Assembly: GCA_028583685.1 (NCBI GenBank)
Contig: JAMXIF010000002.1
Span: 59,153,776-59,217,775, forward strand
Length of the DNA: 64,000 nt
Direction: 5' to 3'
From: Petaurus breviceps papuanus
Lineage: Eukaryota > Chordata > Mammalia > Diprotodontia > Petauridae
Each line of letters begins with the position of its first letter. Within the stretch, counting starts at the first letter, position 1. This document shows, piece after piece, positions 10,891 to 22,600 of this stretch. The notes under the pieces are model-generated. The model worked only from the letters and a program-made list of their open reading frames with translations. It had not been told where the DNA came from and did not search any database. The position numbers were made by a program, and so were the translations under genes.

Positions 10891-11924
10891 TTAAATGTGA
10901 TGTTCAGTGATCAGCTGATTTGTCTGAAAGATCTATAACTATTAAAGAATGAAAATATTTTAGGTTATTTTATAGTTTTGATCATTACTATATGAAATAG
11001 AAATATGAATAAAAGTTGTACTTTTTAGCAACTTAGTTATATTTGGAATTATCTGTTGTCTTTTTATTCAGTTTAGAATGTAATTCTAATTACTCTATTC
11101 TAAATTCTAAATACTCTAGAAAGTAATTCTTATATCATCAGCTATAGTAGAGAGGAACTGGATTATGAGAATGTCTTTCCTATAGAAGAAAAATAGGAAA
11201 ACAATTTTTATGGGGAGATTTGGTTCTTTTGCACTAAATAAGGTATTTTCCTCTTATCTGGTTTGATAAACTAGTAGCAGTTTTCAGAACCTGTTTAAAT
11301 TGACCTGTGATACAGTTATGTTGATTTCCCCCCAATTTTTTTTACTCTACTTTTAAGGAAATGAACTGGCAAACAAACAAGAAAAGCTTCATTTCACTGT
11401 AGGGATAAATGAAACTTCTGAAATGCAGGATTTTATTTTGCTCTACCCGCAACTTCAGATGACAAGAAATTGCATTCTCTGAATTGTGTAGCATAATATA
11501 CTCCACATCTATCTCAGAGGGCAAGGACCTTTTATACAAAGGAAGGAGTGAATAGGGAAGAGCAATGGAGGGAAATAGAAGCAAGCATTTTAAATATCAA
11601 GCATATTTTGAAAAACTGGTCAGATTTTTTTGCTTCTGAAACTGAAAGTTATTTCTAACATGTTAAAAGATACCTCTAGAAATTTCAGATACTTCTAGAA
11701 AAAAAAACTGGCTCCAGAAAAGGTTGGTTCAATTTGAGTAAACATCATAGGAATGAGTCATTTACATGGATAATTTAATAAGGGCCAATTGCAAAGAGAT
11801 AGACTGGTACAGAACTCAATAAAAAATATAGTAAACAAGTAGAAGTCCTTGTAGTTCTAAAAGGCAACAATTTATTCCAAATTTGATCCAATATAGGGAC
11901 TGACAACTAAAAGAAGTTGGCTGT
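10891..11924. other. No gene or clear repeat seen
   Basis: About 1 kb of AT-rich DNA. An 80-codon minus-strand frame (11342-11584) has no recognisable content. Confidence 0.45.
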
Positions 11925-12130
11925 ATTTAAGATTATAATATCATTTGTATAGGGCTTGAAATTTTACAATGTGCTTTGTAAACATTTGAGCTTCATAATA
12001 ACCGTTGAAGTAGGTACATCATAGGTATTATTGTTGATGCTTCCCTGTGACTTGTCCATGGTTCCACAACTAGTAAGTATCAAAGGCAGGGTCTGAAACC
12101 ACATCTTCATTACTCTAGGTTTAGCTCTTG
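11925..12130 (-). repeat. MIR-type SINE, antisense
   Basis: 'acaatgtgctttgtaaacat', 'cttcataataaccgttgaag', then 'tagtaagtatcaaaggcagg': antisense MIR order. Confidence 0.55.
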
Positions 12131-13049
12131 CTAAAGAAATCAGACTATGGGTAAAACAAAATTTTAATTAAAGCTAAAAATGAAATCCACAATATCGGTA
12201 ACATGATTTGTTAGAGTTTCATGACCAAGAATACATAGCTATGTGACCATGGAAAATGAGGGTATAGAGAAAGGAGACTAGTAAAAATCTATTTTTTGAT
12301 AGTATTGATGGGGGAATAGTTTATTGTGTTGATTCAATCCTTATCACTTTTTATTTGGCAGAAAAGTAAGAAAATGCAGTATTTGGAAAAAAAATGTTTC
12401 TCTGATATCTAAAGGGCACTCAAAAATTGGAGAGCTAAAAAAAAGTACATGAAAAAAAATTTAACAGCAAGTCTGAGAAAAGATCATGAGATATAGTGAG
12501 GTAAACCATTATAAATATGAAGAAGAAATCAGCACATGGACCCTTACACAAAGAAGAGTTGTTATAACTTTAAATTTACTTCCATATTTAGGAAAGAGAT
12601 AATGAAATACTGAGAGAAACATGACACCTGAACAGAAAACCTGAACACACAGGAACAGAAATAATCAGTGTTTGTTGTGAGGTATATTAAAGGAACTGCA
12701 TTTGTATATCCTAGAAAAGAAACTGAAAGAAGACACAATGATGATCTTCAAAAATATGAAGACTTTGATGACCAGCAGCTATTTCAATCTCTGATGAAGG
12801 AGAACAAGAAAGGAAAAAAGTTTGGGGTGGGGAGACCTACGGAGAGAAAGAAATAAGGGAGACAGACAGGGGCAAATATACATACATACATACATATATA
12901 ATGTATACATGTAAAACTACAACAAAGTAAATAGAAAGTATAATAAGCAAAATGAAGATTATGCAACCATAATGACCAAGCTTGGCTTCCAGAACAGATG
13001 AAAAAAAGTACCCCTTTCCTTTCATTGAAGAGGTAAGGAACTATTGGTA
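12131..13049. other. No gene seen; short (CATA)n tract at about 12879-12905
   Basis: Purine-rich on the plus strand. A 62-codon frame at 12668-12856 is lysine/glutamate-rich because the DNA is A-rich; I see no domain. It may be the decayed body of the LINE whose 3' end follows. Confidence 0.4.
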
Positions 13050-13225
13050 CAAAATATTACATATGCTATGAGACATAGATGACTGGTTTGTTGATTTTAT
13101 TCGAGCATTTTTTTTCCTTTTGAAATCTTTGTTATAAGAGAAGGCTCACTGGCAGAAGAGGGGAGAGGTGTATTCAGAAATGAGTATGATGTAAATGCAA
13201 AAGCCATCAATAAAATTTTAAAATA
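13050..13225 (+). repeat. Probable LINE 3' end (L1-like)
   Basis: 'ggtgtattcagaaatgagta', 'gatgtaaatgcaaaagccat' and 'caataaaattttaaaa' resemble the 3' UTR of some marsupial L1 subfamilies. Confidence 0.4.
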
Positions 13226-13589
13226 TGCAAGTGTACCAAAAAAAGATTACTTTTTTAAGTCCCATAGAAACATAAAAATCCATGATTATACATCTTTCAC
13301 ACCATCATTTCTTTTTTAGTTATGGGTTAGACCAGAAGGCTGCTGAGGTCTGTTTGAGCTCTAAAATTCTATGTTATTCCAGAAATAGACATTATCATCT
13401 TCCTTTTATAACAGAAAAAAAAAAAACCCAACAACCTGGATTAGATAATTGGCTTTCAAAAAATCATTACTGTATCTGAGACTGAATTCTATTAACTTCT
13501 AGTTCCCAACTCTACACCCAGTCTATTTGTCCAAACTTCATCCCCATCGATCTCAGTCCTATGTTTCTATGTGGATTTAACTTTACAAG

Positions 13590-13800
13590 CAGAAGAATGT
13601 AGTATAGTAGAAGGTACATGGGAGTAGGAGTCAGAAGAGTCAAGTTCTGTTCTCATCTTTGTCCTTAGTGTGCTATATGACTTTGGACAAGTCTCCAGTT
13701 CTGTAGGCATCCGCTTCTTCATGTGTAGTGGGAATGCTTTGTTTTTCAAATTAGATAATACCTCAGATTCCTTTCAATTCTAATATTCTATGAAAAAAAT
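13590..13800 (+). repeat. MIR-type SINE
   Basis: 'gggagtaggagtcagaagag', 'tatatgactttggacaagtc' and 'gaatgctttgtttttcaaat' run in MIR order. Confidence 0.6.
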
Positions 13801-14204
13801 GGTTGGATATGGACATAATAGTGGGGGGATCTATTAAATCAACCACTCTGGCATGAAAGAGACGAGAACATCACCAAGGTGATAAACTTTTTTTATATTT
13901 TTGCTTTATATTTCAATAGCAAATTTCATTTTAAAGTTCCATGTCTTTTTATAGTGATCATTTCATTTTTCTTAGTCTTCTTCAAAGGGGTGATGGATAA
14001 TATAATAGCAAAGTTATTCTTTTATATGTTATGAAAGTAAAATCAGAAGAGCAGAGCTGTCAATCAAAAAAAGGGTAAAAATAAAATCTTAAAGTACTAA
14101 ATTGTAGTGAATTACCTGGAACAAATAGTATCATCAAAGACAGAAAAGGTAATGTTATTCAGCATAGTTCAATATTCCTTTCTTGGAATGTCAGGTATGC
14201 CAAT

Positions 14205-14365
14205 GTAAAGTGACAGCATGGTATAATGGATTGAACATTATATTTGGGGGGAGAAGACCTGAGTTTGAATCTCACTACTATTTACTGTTTGTGTGACCTT
14301 GAAGAAGTCATTTTACCTCAGTTTCTTCCCCTGGAGAATGAGGTGGGTTAGATTCCTATAGTCAT
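14205..14365 (+). repeat. MIR-type SINE
   Basis: 'gacctgagtttgaatctcac', 'gtttgtgtgaccttgaagaa', 'cctcagtttcttcccctgga'. Confidence 0.7.
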
Positions 14366-14379
14366 GGAATGTGCAGGTT

Positions 14380-14500
14380 ACTAAAAAGCTTAGAGATAAT
14401 TTAATCCAACCTCTTCTTTTTACTGTCAAGGAAAGTGAGGTCCAGAGATATGAAGTGACTTAGGCAGGGTCACAGAGCTAATTAGTGGCAAATACTTAGG
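14380..14500 (-). repeat. MIR-related fragment, antisense
   Basis: 'gagataatttaatccaacct', 'caaggaaagtgaggtccaga', 'gggtcacagagctaattagt'. The same layout recurs at 17935-18040, 36840-36960, 47760-47870 and 63295-63460. Confidence 0.55.
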
Positions 14501-14600
14501 TGCATAAGGTTGCTAGATAAGGAGTGATTCTGACTTTTGGTTGGAAGCAGCAGAGAGGTGATAGTATTAGAAGTGTAAAGGAACTCAGAATTCTATAGCA

Positions 14601-14785
14601 CAGAAGTGTCAAACTGGGCTAACAAGTCACACAAGCAAGGCCCACAATACTTCCAAAATGCAGCTGGAACTAGATTAAAATGCAATAACAAAATAAATAA
14701 AAATACAATAAATCAAAGATAATATTACATGTCAAAGCTAAATCAATAAGCACCCTGCAGGGATCCTTATGTTTAGTGGAATTAG
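14601..14785. mobile_element. hAT-type miniature element, right end lost
   Basis: Left terminus CAGAAGTGTCAAAC resembles a CAGNGGTGTCAAAC inverted repeat, followed by 'ataaataaaaatacaataaa' and 'gcagggatccttatgttta'. The right terminal repeat is not visible, so this copy is truncated. Confidence 0.5.
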
Positions 14786-14900
14786 AAGGAACTGGGTTAA
14801 ATTCCACCTTCTTAAACTTATTAGCTGTATGACCATGGGCAATTTATTTAACTCTTTGACCCTTCCCCTAATTCTTCTAAGACTGTAATCAGTAGTTAGT
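14786..14900 (+). repeat. MIR-type fragment
   Basis: 'tagctgtatgaccatgggca' and 'atttatttaactctttgacc' match the MIR core. Confidence 0.5.
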
Positions 14901-14959
14901 GGAGAAAATTCCCACTGTGAATTCCCATACCGACAAAAATCACAGGTTCTTAAGGTAGT

Positions 14960-15095
14960 GACATATATTGAGATATCACTTTATAGTTTTCAAAGTGCTT
15001 TCACATCCATTGTATTATTTGATCTCCACAACAGGTCTTTAAGATGGACAGGATATATATACTTGTTCTAGTTTTATAGGTGAAGGAGAAGAAAG
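14960..15095 (-). repeat. MIR-type fragment, antisense
   Basis: 'ttcaaagtgctttcacatcc', 'tatttgatctccacaacagg', 'agttttataggtgaaggaga'. Confidence 0.5.
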
Positions 15096-15109
15096 CCACA
15101 TAAAGAACA

Positions 15110-15620
15110 CAAAATACCAGGGAACATTCATGTATGCATGTAGGGAACTTGGGTGGTCAGGGAACAGGAACATCTGAGGGCATATGGATAGGGACACATG
15201 TGCTCAGGGCAATTCAATCCTCCAACACTTTGTTCTGGTGATTATACCATTCCCTGCTTGGCTCATCATCTCAGCTGGATGTCACATCTCCATTTGGCAT
15301 TTCTGTTGGTGTCCTGGTCTCCAACCTGTTCTCAGCTACCATCTGCACAGCTTCAGCTCTTTAACCTTTTCAAGGCTGATAGCTGCTCTCTACTACTATA
15401 GGCTATATTGCAGCAGCTAAAAAGTTTTTACCTGACAGAGGGAGATCTATTCTTTTAAAATTTAGTCAAAATCTATAAGCCAGGTAGCAACCAACAAATG
15501 TTAACTACATATCTCAGGTTAAGATAAATTATATTCGTTTTATTGACTATCATATGTTTATTTGAAGTCCATGGTCCCAGACAACTATCTGATTCAGGGT
15601 TAGGAAAGTCCTTTTAACTT
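15110..15620 (+). repeat. Unclassified interspersed repeat, copy 1
   Basis: Shares ordered blocks with 58290-58950 on the same strand. Examples: 'gaagtccatggtcccagaca' versus 'gaagtccctggcccccagca', and the 'ctaccatctg'/'ctgccatctg' block. No coding frame with recognisable content. The family is unknown to me; an LTR or other noncoding element is possible. Confidence 0.45.
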
Positions 15621-15829
15621 CTGTTACATCTCTGATGAGCTCCCGTGTCCCCAAAATCTGTTTTGTGGATTCTGTCCTCCTTGAGACTCCATAAAAGCTA
15701 TGTGAAGTCTGGGACAAGGAAGTCCTATTTTGACATCTCCTAATGTCATGGGGGTGTGAATGAAACATTTTGACTACCTGTCATCCTAACCCATACCACA
15801 TGAAAATCCATCTTTTCTTCTATCACAAA

Positions 15830-16372
15830 CTTATTTGATAATATCTTTTACTCCTATGTTTTGGAGTTCGTCATGGATTATATTACAACCTACTCACTCT
15901 GACCATGTTACTTAGTATTGTCTTCTGTGTGATATTCATTATTAATTCTTTGAAGATTATTGAATTTTATATTCTTATGCCATACAGCAACACTGGTGGA
16001 AAATTGGTTGAAAAAGATGGTTCTTTATTTTCATGGGAAGCCTGGGCACATTAGAAGAGCTTTAAAATTTCCTGAAGATAAATTAGCCCATACTCTCTCT
16101 GTTCAACTTTGGGCCCAATGTGTTGTCCATAGATACTGACTTTTCTAGGGATACTGATGGATGGGCTCTACAAGCTCTATTCAAATACATGCTATAATAT
16201 GTTCAATAGCTAATCTCTATTCACTTTGACTTTCTTTTATAGAAGGTCAGGCCAAAATACTTTGAATGATTGCAGCTCTAGCACAGATTCAGAAGGATCT
16301 GTAATGTTTCTAGGTTTGATGCAATCAACACGATGTCATCTGCAGACTGAAGCATCAAGAGGATCCCATCAT
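15830..16372 (-). mobile_element. RTE-clade LINE, antisense, 3' part (split by a SINE)
   Basis: On the minus strand the reverse-transcriptase catalytic box reads as ADDIVLIAS at about 16315-16345, followed by a piece like MDNTLGPKLNRE (about 16120) and PPVLLYG (about 15985). These are typical of RTE ORFs downstream of the catalytic Asp pair. Frames are broken; old copy. Confidence 0.75.
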
Positions 16373-16685
16373 TAACAGAATTACTCCAGCTTGGACTCTC
16401 CCCTGGATCAAGAGGCCTATTCGCTGAATGGGTATTACCTCACTCAAAGTGAGAAACTGAAAAGGCCTTAACCTAAAAGGCCAGGGTTTCTCATTGCATC
16501 CAAGGCTGTCTCCAACTGTCTTGATGAATATCTGGCCCCTGGACCCAGATGATTCTGGTGGAGAAAGTGAGGCTGGTGACCTTGCACAGCCCTCCCTCAC
16601 TCAAATCAAAGTCAACTGCAAGTCATGTCATCAATTCCCTGATATCACAGTCCTCTTCAAAAATGAAAGAAGAACATAACAACAA
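16373..16685 (+). mobile_element. RTE-dependent SINE inserted in an RTE LINE
   Basis: Starts near 'cagaattactccagcttgga', contains 'tggcccctggacccagatga' and 'ccctccctcactcaaatcaa', and ends 'agaacataacaacaacc'. The (AAC)n tail without poly-A marks RTE mobilisation. Flanked by a short CCATCAT repeat (16366-16372 and 16686-16692). It sits opposite to the host LINE. Confidence 0.75.
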
Positions 16686-16692
16686 CCATCAT

Positions 16693-17500
16693 AGTGGAAA
16701 ACACTTTTGACAAACATACCTCTTCCTATTTTATGCCTTTCCTGATCTTTATCATCCAAAGGTCATTTAACAGAGTGATTTCTGTTGTTACAACTTTCAA
16801 AAAATCTTGAATGATTTTAATGTATAGATGGGAGGCAACTTTTTGTAAGAGCAATGTTTTGTTCTAACAAATCAAATGCTTTTCATAATCAACAAACAAA
16901 ATCAAAATCATAGTGGTAATAACATATTGAGGATAGTCCAGTTGATTTCCCTATCTTTGTTTTCATTTCCATGTTTTCATGTAACACTTCAGGTACTTCA
17001 ATGTTAAAGTCTAAATGCATTTGGTTCCACTGTTTTTGATGTTGAAAAGAATTTGCTATAAAAATCTTTATAGATTTTCTTTTCATTTTTCATCTGCTTG
17101 TCATTCTTCCATTTTCTTCCTTGAATGCCCTGGGGAGGTTCTGATTAGTTTGGTTTTTTGCCAAGCATTCTATAAACCTGTGTTTTGAGGGCTTTGGATG
17201 CATGCTTCCTCACTATTGGGCAAAAAGGTTGATCATTTTCTGCCAATTTTTTCTCCAAGAAATTTCAAATAAGTTTATATTCTAAATTAATTTTGCATGT
17301 AGATGTCATGTGTCTTTCCACTTGACAAAGAAATCAAGTCTATGTTGATTGAGGCATTTTCTAGGCTATTTTATTCTCCATGTTTGATGATTGATTTATA
17401 TTAATCTTCCTTTGGAAATAAGACTAGCCTCTGTCAATGTCTACTTTTCTATCCATTTCCCATTTGTTAGTGAAGACAGCTGGGTTAAATAGGTTAAAAT
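16693..17500 (-). mobile_element. RTE-clade LINE, antisense, upstream RT part
   Basis: The minus strand near 16900-16870 reads FVDYEK, then shifts frame before what was AFDS: the first conserved RT aspartate block. The upstream boundary is not sharp. Confidence 0.65.
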
Positions 17501-17934
17501 GGAGTTGTCTCACCTCAACTGCATGCCATATCTTTTCAATTTTATTCTTTCTTCTAGCTTAATATTGATTTTAATATTTGTTCTATCCAGTCAGTGGTGT
17601 GACTGCCCCCAGGGTGGAGAATCAGAAATGACTCCTACATTAGATACATTTTTATTTATTATAATCAATTTCATTTTTGGTGATTTCATTTGGTGCTCAC
17701 CACCTACATTTAAATAAATGAATGAATGAGTGAATAAAGTGGGTGAAACCTAAGACTGTTGAAAATAGCTTTTAATTTGAAGACTGAAATTGCTGAAATA
17801 ATAAGCAAAGGTACGTTTTTATGCAGAGAATCTCAAAACTATGTTAGCTTTCCTTAGGTGGAAGAGCTAGTCTAATTAGGATAAAAAAAAACTTTCATGT
17901 TAGTGAAAAGAAAATAATAGTATTTAGAGAAGAA
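17501..17934. other. No gene seen
   Basis: Possibly further decayed RTE sequence; ends with a short (AATG)n-like tract at about 17712-17740. Confidence 0.4.
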
Positions 17935-18040
17935 AGAAACCTAAGAAACCAACTTCTCCAAACCCTTCATTTTTTAGATAAGGAAACTGAGGCCCAGAGA
18001 AGGTAAATGACTTGCCTGAGGTCACAAGGCAGTGTCAGCA
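17935..18040 (-). repeat. MIR-related fragment, antisense
   Basis: 'agataaggaaactgaggccc', then 'aatgacttgcctgaggtcac'. Confidence 0.6.
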
Positions 18041-18123
18041 TGTCATATAATTATTATTTGATCAGCAGAAGCAAGTTTGAAATACCATTCATAATAAACT
18101 GATCAAGAAATTGGTACTATTGG

Positions 18124-18283
18124 GTGACTAAGTGGCACAGTGAATAGAGCACTGGCCCTGGAGTCAGGAAGACCTGAGTTCAAATATGACCTCAGACACT
18201 TAACACTTACTAGCCAGGTGACCTTGGGCAAGTCACTTAACCCAAATGCCCTTCCTTCCCCCCTCCACAAATCAAAAGAAAGA
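18124..18283 (+). mobile_element. WSINE1-like SINE
   Basis: 'gcactggccctggagtcagg', 'tgaccttgggcaagtcactt', a pyrimidine stretch and an AAAG-rich tail. Perfect 19-bp duplication AAGAAATTGGTACTATTGG at 18105-18123 and 18284-18302. Confidence 0.94.
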
Positions 18284-18302
18284 AAGAAATTGGTACTATT
18301 GG

Positions 18303-18470
18303 TACAACAAATGGTGATGGTGGGTACTAGGGATAAAACAACAAAAATGAAATAGTCCTTGCACTCAAGGTACTTACATTTTATTGAGGAAAACAAAGTA
18401 TATACATATAAGTAGATGCAAAATATCTAAAATAAAAGAAATACAAGGTAATGATGGGGAGAGGCACTTG
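18303..18470 (-). repeat. L2 3'-terminal fragment, antisense
   Basis: 'gtactagggataaaacaaca' and 'ctcaaggtacttacatttta' are the antisense of the L2 terminus. Confidence 0.55.
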
Positions 18471-18948
18471 ATATATGATATGATATAAAACACTATAATA
18501 TAAAATATGTTATTATTGTCATTGCATTTAGGGTGATGGGATGGAAAAAATCATTGAACAAGAAGTCTGGGTTATAGTCTGGGCTCTGTCACTAATATCT
18601 CCTGATATCATTTTCTTCATCTGTAAAATTATGGAGTTGAATGTTATTCCTTCTAGATCTCAAATTCTGTGATGACTGCTATCCTATTCTACATGTAGTA
18701 TGTTTACCCTTCCCTACTGTTACTACAATTGGGGAAGCAGGGAAATTGAACTATATAAGAAAGGAAATACAGCAGCTTGTGCCAGGAGAATTAATTCAGG
18801 CACCAGCTCCTTTCCCATTCCCAGACTGGTTTTAGGTAGCATTTAAAAGCAGAGTTCACAGGCCTCTGAGCTGGTGCTTCCAAAATTGGCCTTTGTACAA
18901 GTGCTGCAGATATGATTATATTAGAAGGAGAAGGAGCAAAATAAAAGC
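18471..18948. other. No gene or clear repeat seen
   Basis: Includes a weak MIR-like stretch (about 18560-18670); nothing else. Confidence 0.4.
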
Positions 18949-18962
18949 TAGGTGAAACTCTT

Positions 18963-19143
18963 TTTTTTTTTTTGCTTTTTTTTGGAGTTCAGTTAGGGTT
19001 AAGTAACTTGCCCAAGGTCACATGGCTAGTTGTGTGAGTGTGTGTGTGTGTATGTGTGTGTGTTAGTCTCAGGCCGGATCCAAACTCATGTCTTCCTGAC
19101 TCAGGGGCTGGCACTCTACTCACTGCACCACCTAGCCGCCCCA
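18963..19143 (-). mobile_element. WSINE1-like SINE, antisense, with internal (TG)n expansion
   Basis: T-run, 'agggttaagtaacttgccca', then an expanded TG tract (19031-19063) where sister copies read TGTGTTAAGTGTC, then 'accacctagccgcccc'. Duplication TAGGTGAAACTCTT at 18949-18962 and 19144-19157. A 131-codon minus frame here is only this SINE plus the dinucleotide run. Confidence 0.92.
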
Positions 19144-19159
19144 TAGGTGAAACTCTTAT

Positions 19160-20384
19160 GTGGAAAAGCAGTGCAGCCCTGGGGAGGTTTGTTACATGCA
19201 TGGTTTGTCCATAGGAGAGTCTTTTGCATTGGCCTTTGGGATAAACCGCTGGAACTTTTAGGCAAAGAGTGTACCAAACTCTGTCCTTGAAAACATTCTC
19301 TGAGTCCTTCCCTGTCCTCTTCAAGAAGTAGGGGAGCCTGACAATTATTGATTTTTTTGCATAAACTTGTAGCAACAACAACAAAAAAGATATTTCATTC
19401 CTAATTTACCACTAAAAGGAATATATAGAAAGACATAACAATTTTACTTAAAATTTTATTCACATGTTTACAAACAGTGGCATTCATTTCCACATTGTTA
19501 AATGTAGGAGAGTTAGAGAAGTGCTCTGTGTGACACTATTATTTTAGAGATGAGGGAAAGAAGAAATGAGGAGGCAGGAAAGAAAGAATTGAAGTATGGA
19601 ATCACCAAAATCACAACAAGCTGTTGGGACAAAGGAGTTCCATCTCTTCTAGTCAGATCTTTCTGTACTCATATCCACATTATCATATCTAATAAACTAA
19701 AAGACAATGTCTAAAGCTGTCACCATAAAAATCCCTTCTACTGAGAATACTGCAGAAAATGTTGACAGTACATTTGGCTGAGTCATACTGGAAGGTAGCT
19801 CGCAATGCAGCTTTCCTTGCTGACAGCTATTTAACAGAGAAATAAAGTATTTTCAGCATTGGTGCTCTCACCCAGGTACCTATTTTGAGCAGCCCTTGTT
19901 ACTTAATCTTTCTGATAGCATCTCTGTTTACTTGATTCAAAAAGTAATGCAAATGTTACTTTGCTAACAGATGTCATATTATAAATCTTACTTAACCATC
20001 ATGAGCAATTTGAATCCGAGTAGTTCTCCAATTAGAACATCTTCTAGAATGCAGTGCCTGGGTGGCAATCTCCATGCTGTCCTCTGTTCCTTCTTTAGTG
20101 TTTTTGAGGATTATTTTAATCTCAAGTACCTGAGGAATAGGACTTCTTAGGTATTGGATAAGGTGGCTTTTATATCAGGGATACTTTTGTGTAACCTGGT
20201 CTGCGGGTATAGTATGGAAGACCCTTCACCTCAAAGATATTTCTGAGTTAGGCTGTATTGGATAAATAAGGTTTTAAGTTCTGATCCTCAAACAAGCAGC
20301 TTGGTAGCCTTGAGGACATAGGATGGGAAAAAATAGAAAAGACTGTTAAAATAGAGTTTTAGATAATATGGAAATCCTTCATTG
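19160..20384. other. No gene or clear repeat seen
   Basis: About 1.2 kb of apparently single-copy DNA; short frames only. Confidence 0.5.
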
Positions 20385-20392
20385 CTCTAAAT

Positions 20393-20582
20393 CAGGGGTT
20401 CTAAAACTTTTTTCTGTCATGGACCCCTTGGCAGTCTATTGAAGCCTATGGATTCTTCAAAATAATGTTTTTAAATGTATAAAATGCACTATTTTTACGA
20501 TGAAAACCAATTAAATTGAAATACAGGGTTTTTTTTAATACTTTACACCTGGAAGTCATGGATTGCAGTTTAAGAATCCCTG
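20393..20582. mobile_element. hAT-type miniature element (CAGGGGTTCT family)
   Basis: Starts CAGGGGTTCT and ends AAGAATCCCTG; interior 'gtcatggaccccttggcagt'. Flanking 8-mers CTCTAAAT (20385-20392) and TTCTAAGT (20583-20590) match at 6 of 8. Same family as 23955-24280 and 45703-45908. Confidence 0.75.
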
Positions 20583-20734
20583 TTCTAAGTGTTCTTTGTG
20601 TGTGTAGGTATTATTTGGATTCCAAGGGCACCAACCAACTTGTTTTCTCCTCCCCTCCCTGCCTGTACCTCTCAGCTGCCTGAAATCTGAATTGTAACTC
20701 ATTGTCTTAACAGTAGCAGACAACAGAATTTGAG

Positions 20735-20890
20735 AGCTATATCATCTAAACTAAACATCTCACTTTACAAGCAAGCAAGTTGAAGCCCAGAAAAATGATG
20801 TGATTTGGTCAAGGTCACATAGGCAATAAGTAGCAGAGTCAGGATTTGAATCTGTGTCTTCTGACGACAAATCCCATAAGCTTTTTAGAC
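20735..20890 (-). repeat. MIR-type SINE, antisense
   Basis: 'gttgaagcccagaaaaatga', 'ggtcaaggtcacataggcaa', 'gcagagtcaggatttgaatc'. Confidence 0.7.
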
Positions 20891-21142
20891 CCTGCTACCA
20901 TCCAGACTTCTCTTTCCTAATCCATGGCTCTTTTCATTATACCATTTGTTCCAAATATTTCCTTTCTACCTATACAAATAAAAGGAAAAGAATAGGAAAA
21001 ACATGAAAAACACCTTATGTAGACCCAAGCAATTTCAGAATATGGATGCAATGCAAAGGGTGGGGTGTTTATTATTGTTGTTGTTTTGCAGTGTATCTGT
21101 GTAAACTTATGTGTATGTGTGTTGGAAGAGTAAGGTAGATGG

Positions 21143-21296
21143 GAGTGGCTAGGTGGCACAGTGAGTAAGAGCGTCAGCCCCCTGGAGTCCGGAGGACCTG
21201 GGATCAGTACTGGCCTCAGATACTTAACACCCACAGAAAATAACTGGCCATGTAACCTTGGGCAAGTTACTTAACCCCAATTGCTTAAAAAAAAAA
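21143..21296 (+). mobile_element. WSINE1-like SINE (variant with 'ataactggccatgtaacc')
   Basis: Perfect 17-bp duplication AAGAGTAAGGTAGATGG at 21126-21142 and 21297-21313. Belongs to the same variant as 1107, 30022 and 33966: it ends CCAATTGCTTAAAA with no pyrimidine stretch before the A-tail. Confidence 0.94.
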
Positions 21297-21313
21297 AAGA
21301 GTAAGGTAGATGG

Positions 21314-21844
21314 AAAAGTTGGTATTGCATGCTTTCCTTACTCATTTAGAAAGGAAGAGTGGCAATTCTTCCATTCTAATGCTTTAAAAGGAATTTTTTT
21401 TTCTTTTACTTAGGAACAACTTTGTAACCAACTAACTAACCATAAAAGTATATATGAAATCTTCCAACGGGATACTCAAACACTTAAGTAAAAAATATGA
21501 GCTAACACTAAGGTAAGAGAGCACTATATCTATGGAGTGCCATGTTTTAATCTTAGTTTTGCCAAAGACTTGATTAGCTACCCTAGAGTAAATTATTTAA
21601 TGTCACTAATAAGGGCAATGTAAATACTAATAGTCTATCTAGGTTTCTTCTGAAAAAATAAAAAATACAAGTAATTATAAATAAACATTTAAATGTGATT
21701 TTAATTATTTTTAGTCATACATGGATGGGCTGGTCACAGGTGATTTAAATTAATAAGACTCCTTTTTAATTGACATACTTAAACTCATACATGTAATCAA
21801 ATCCTCTTTAGAATAGTACCCCTCAAAGGCTATTCATTTACTGC
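21314..21844. other. No gene or clear repeat seen
   Basis: AT-rich DNA of about 0.5 kb. Confidence 0.45.
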
Positions 21845-22455
21845 CAATTCCTTAAAATCAGTAAGCATTTACTAAGGACCTGCTATTGGCCATGTGATGT
21901 GCAAAATACAATGGAGCCAAAAATAGGCAAAAAACAGTCCCTCCTCTCATATCTAATTCATATCTAATAAGAGAGACAACATACAAACAACTACATACAA
22001 ACAAGAGATAAAATAATAGCTGAGGGAAGGCATTATTATTAATATTAAGGGGAACCAGGAAAGGTTAGATTTTAGTTGGGACTTGAAGAAAAACAGGGAA
22101 GCCAGAAGGATTAAGGAGGGAGAGAATTCTAGGCAAAACAGACAGCCAATGAAAATTCACAGAATTAAGAGACAGAGTGTCACGTCTAAGAAACAGCAAG
22201 GAGGCCATTGTCATTGGATCACAGATGACTAAAAGGTAGAAAAAGGCCAGAATATTAATAGCTTCAAACCAAACTGGATTTTATTTGATCCAATAAATAA
22301 ACATTAAGTTTACAGATAGGTAGAGAAAGGATGACATGGTTGGACATACATTAAGATCAATTTATCAGCTGAAAAAAGGACATACTGGACACAAGAAAGA
22401 TTCGAGGCAGAGAGAACCCAATAAGAAGGTTTTCCCAATAGTTCTTAAAAATGTA
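21845..22455 (-). repeat. L2 LINE, antisense, 3' region
   Basis: Antisense L2 in good order over 600 bp: 'ggttagattttagttgggac', 'gacttgaagaaaaacaggga', 'agaattctaggcaaaacaga', 'gacatggttggacatacatt', 'gaggcagagagaacccaata'. Reverse-complemented, this is the segment between the RT C-terminus and the L2 tail. Confidence 0.75.
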
Positions 22456-22464
22456 ATTTGATTT

Positions 22465-22600
22465 TTAGAGAGTTGCCTGGGGACACAGAGGTTAAAGGTC
22501 TTGTTTAGTGTCCTATAGCTAATATGTCAGAGGTAGAACTTTAATCTAAATCTTCTTGAACTAGCTGTGATTGTCTTACCCACTGTACCCCTACTACTTC
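22465..22600 (-). repeat. MIR-type fragment, antisense
   Basis: 'gcctggggacacagaggtta', 'gtcctatagctaatatgtca', 'cttacccactgtacccctac'. Confidence 0.5.

Noticed and set aside
12668-12856. Lys/Glu-rich 62-codon frame
   Set aside because: A-rich DNA naturally reads as Lys/Glu; it lies next to a probable LINE 3' end.
18989-19384. 131-codon minus-strand open frame with a Thr-His run
   Set aside because: It is an antisense SINE with an expanded TG microsatellite read in one frame.
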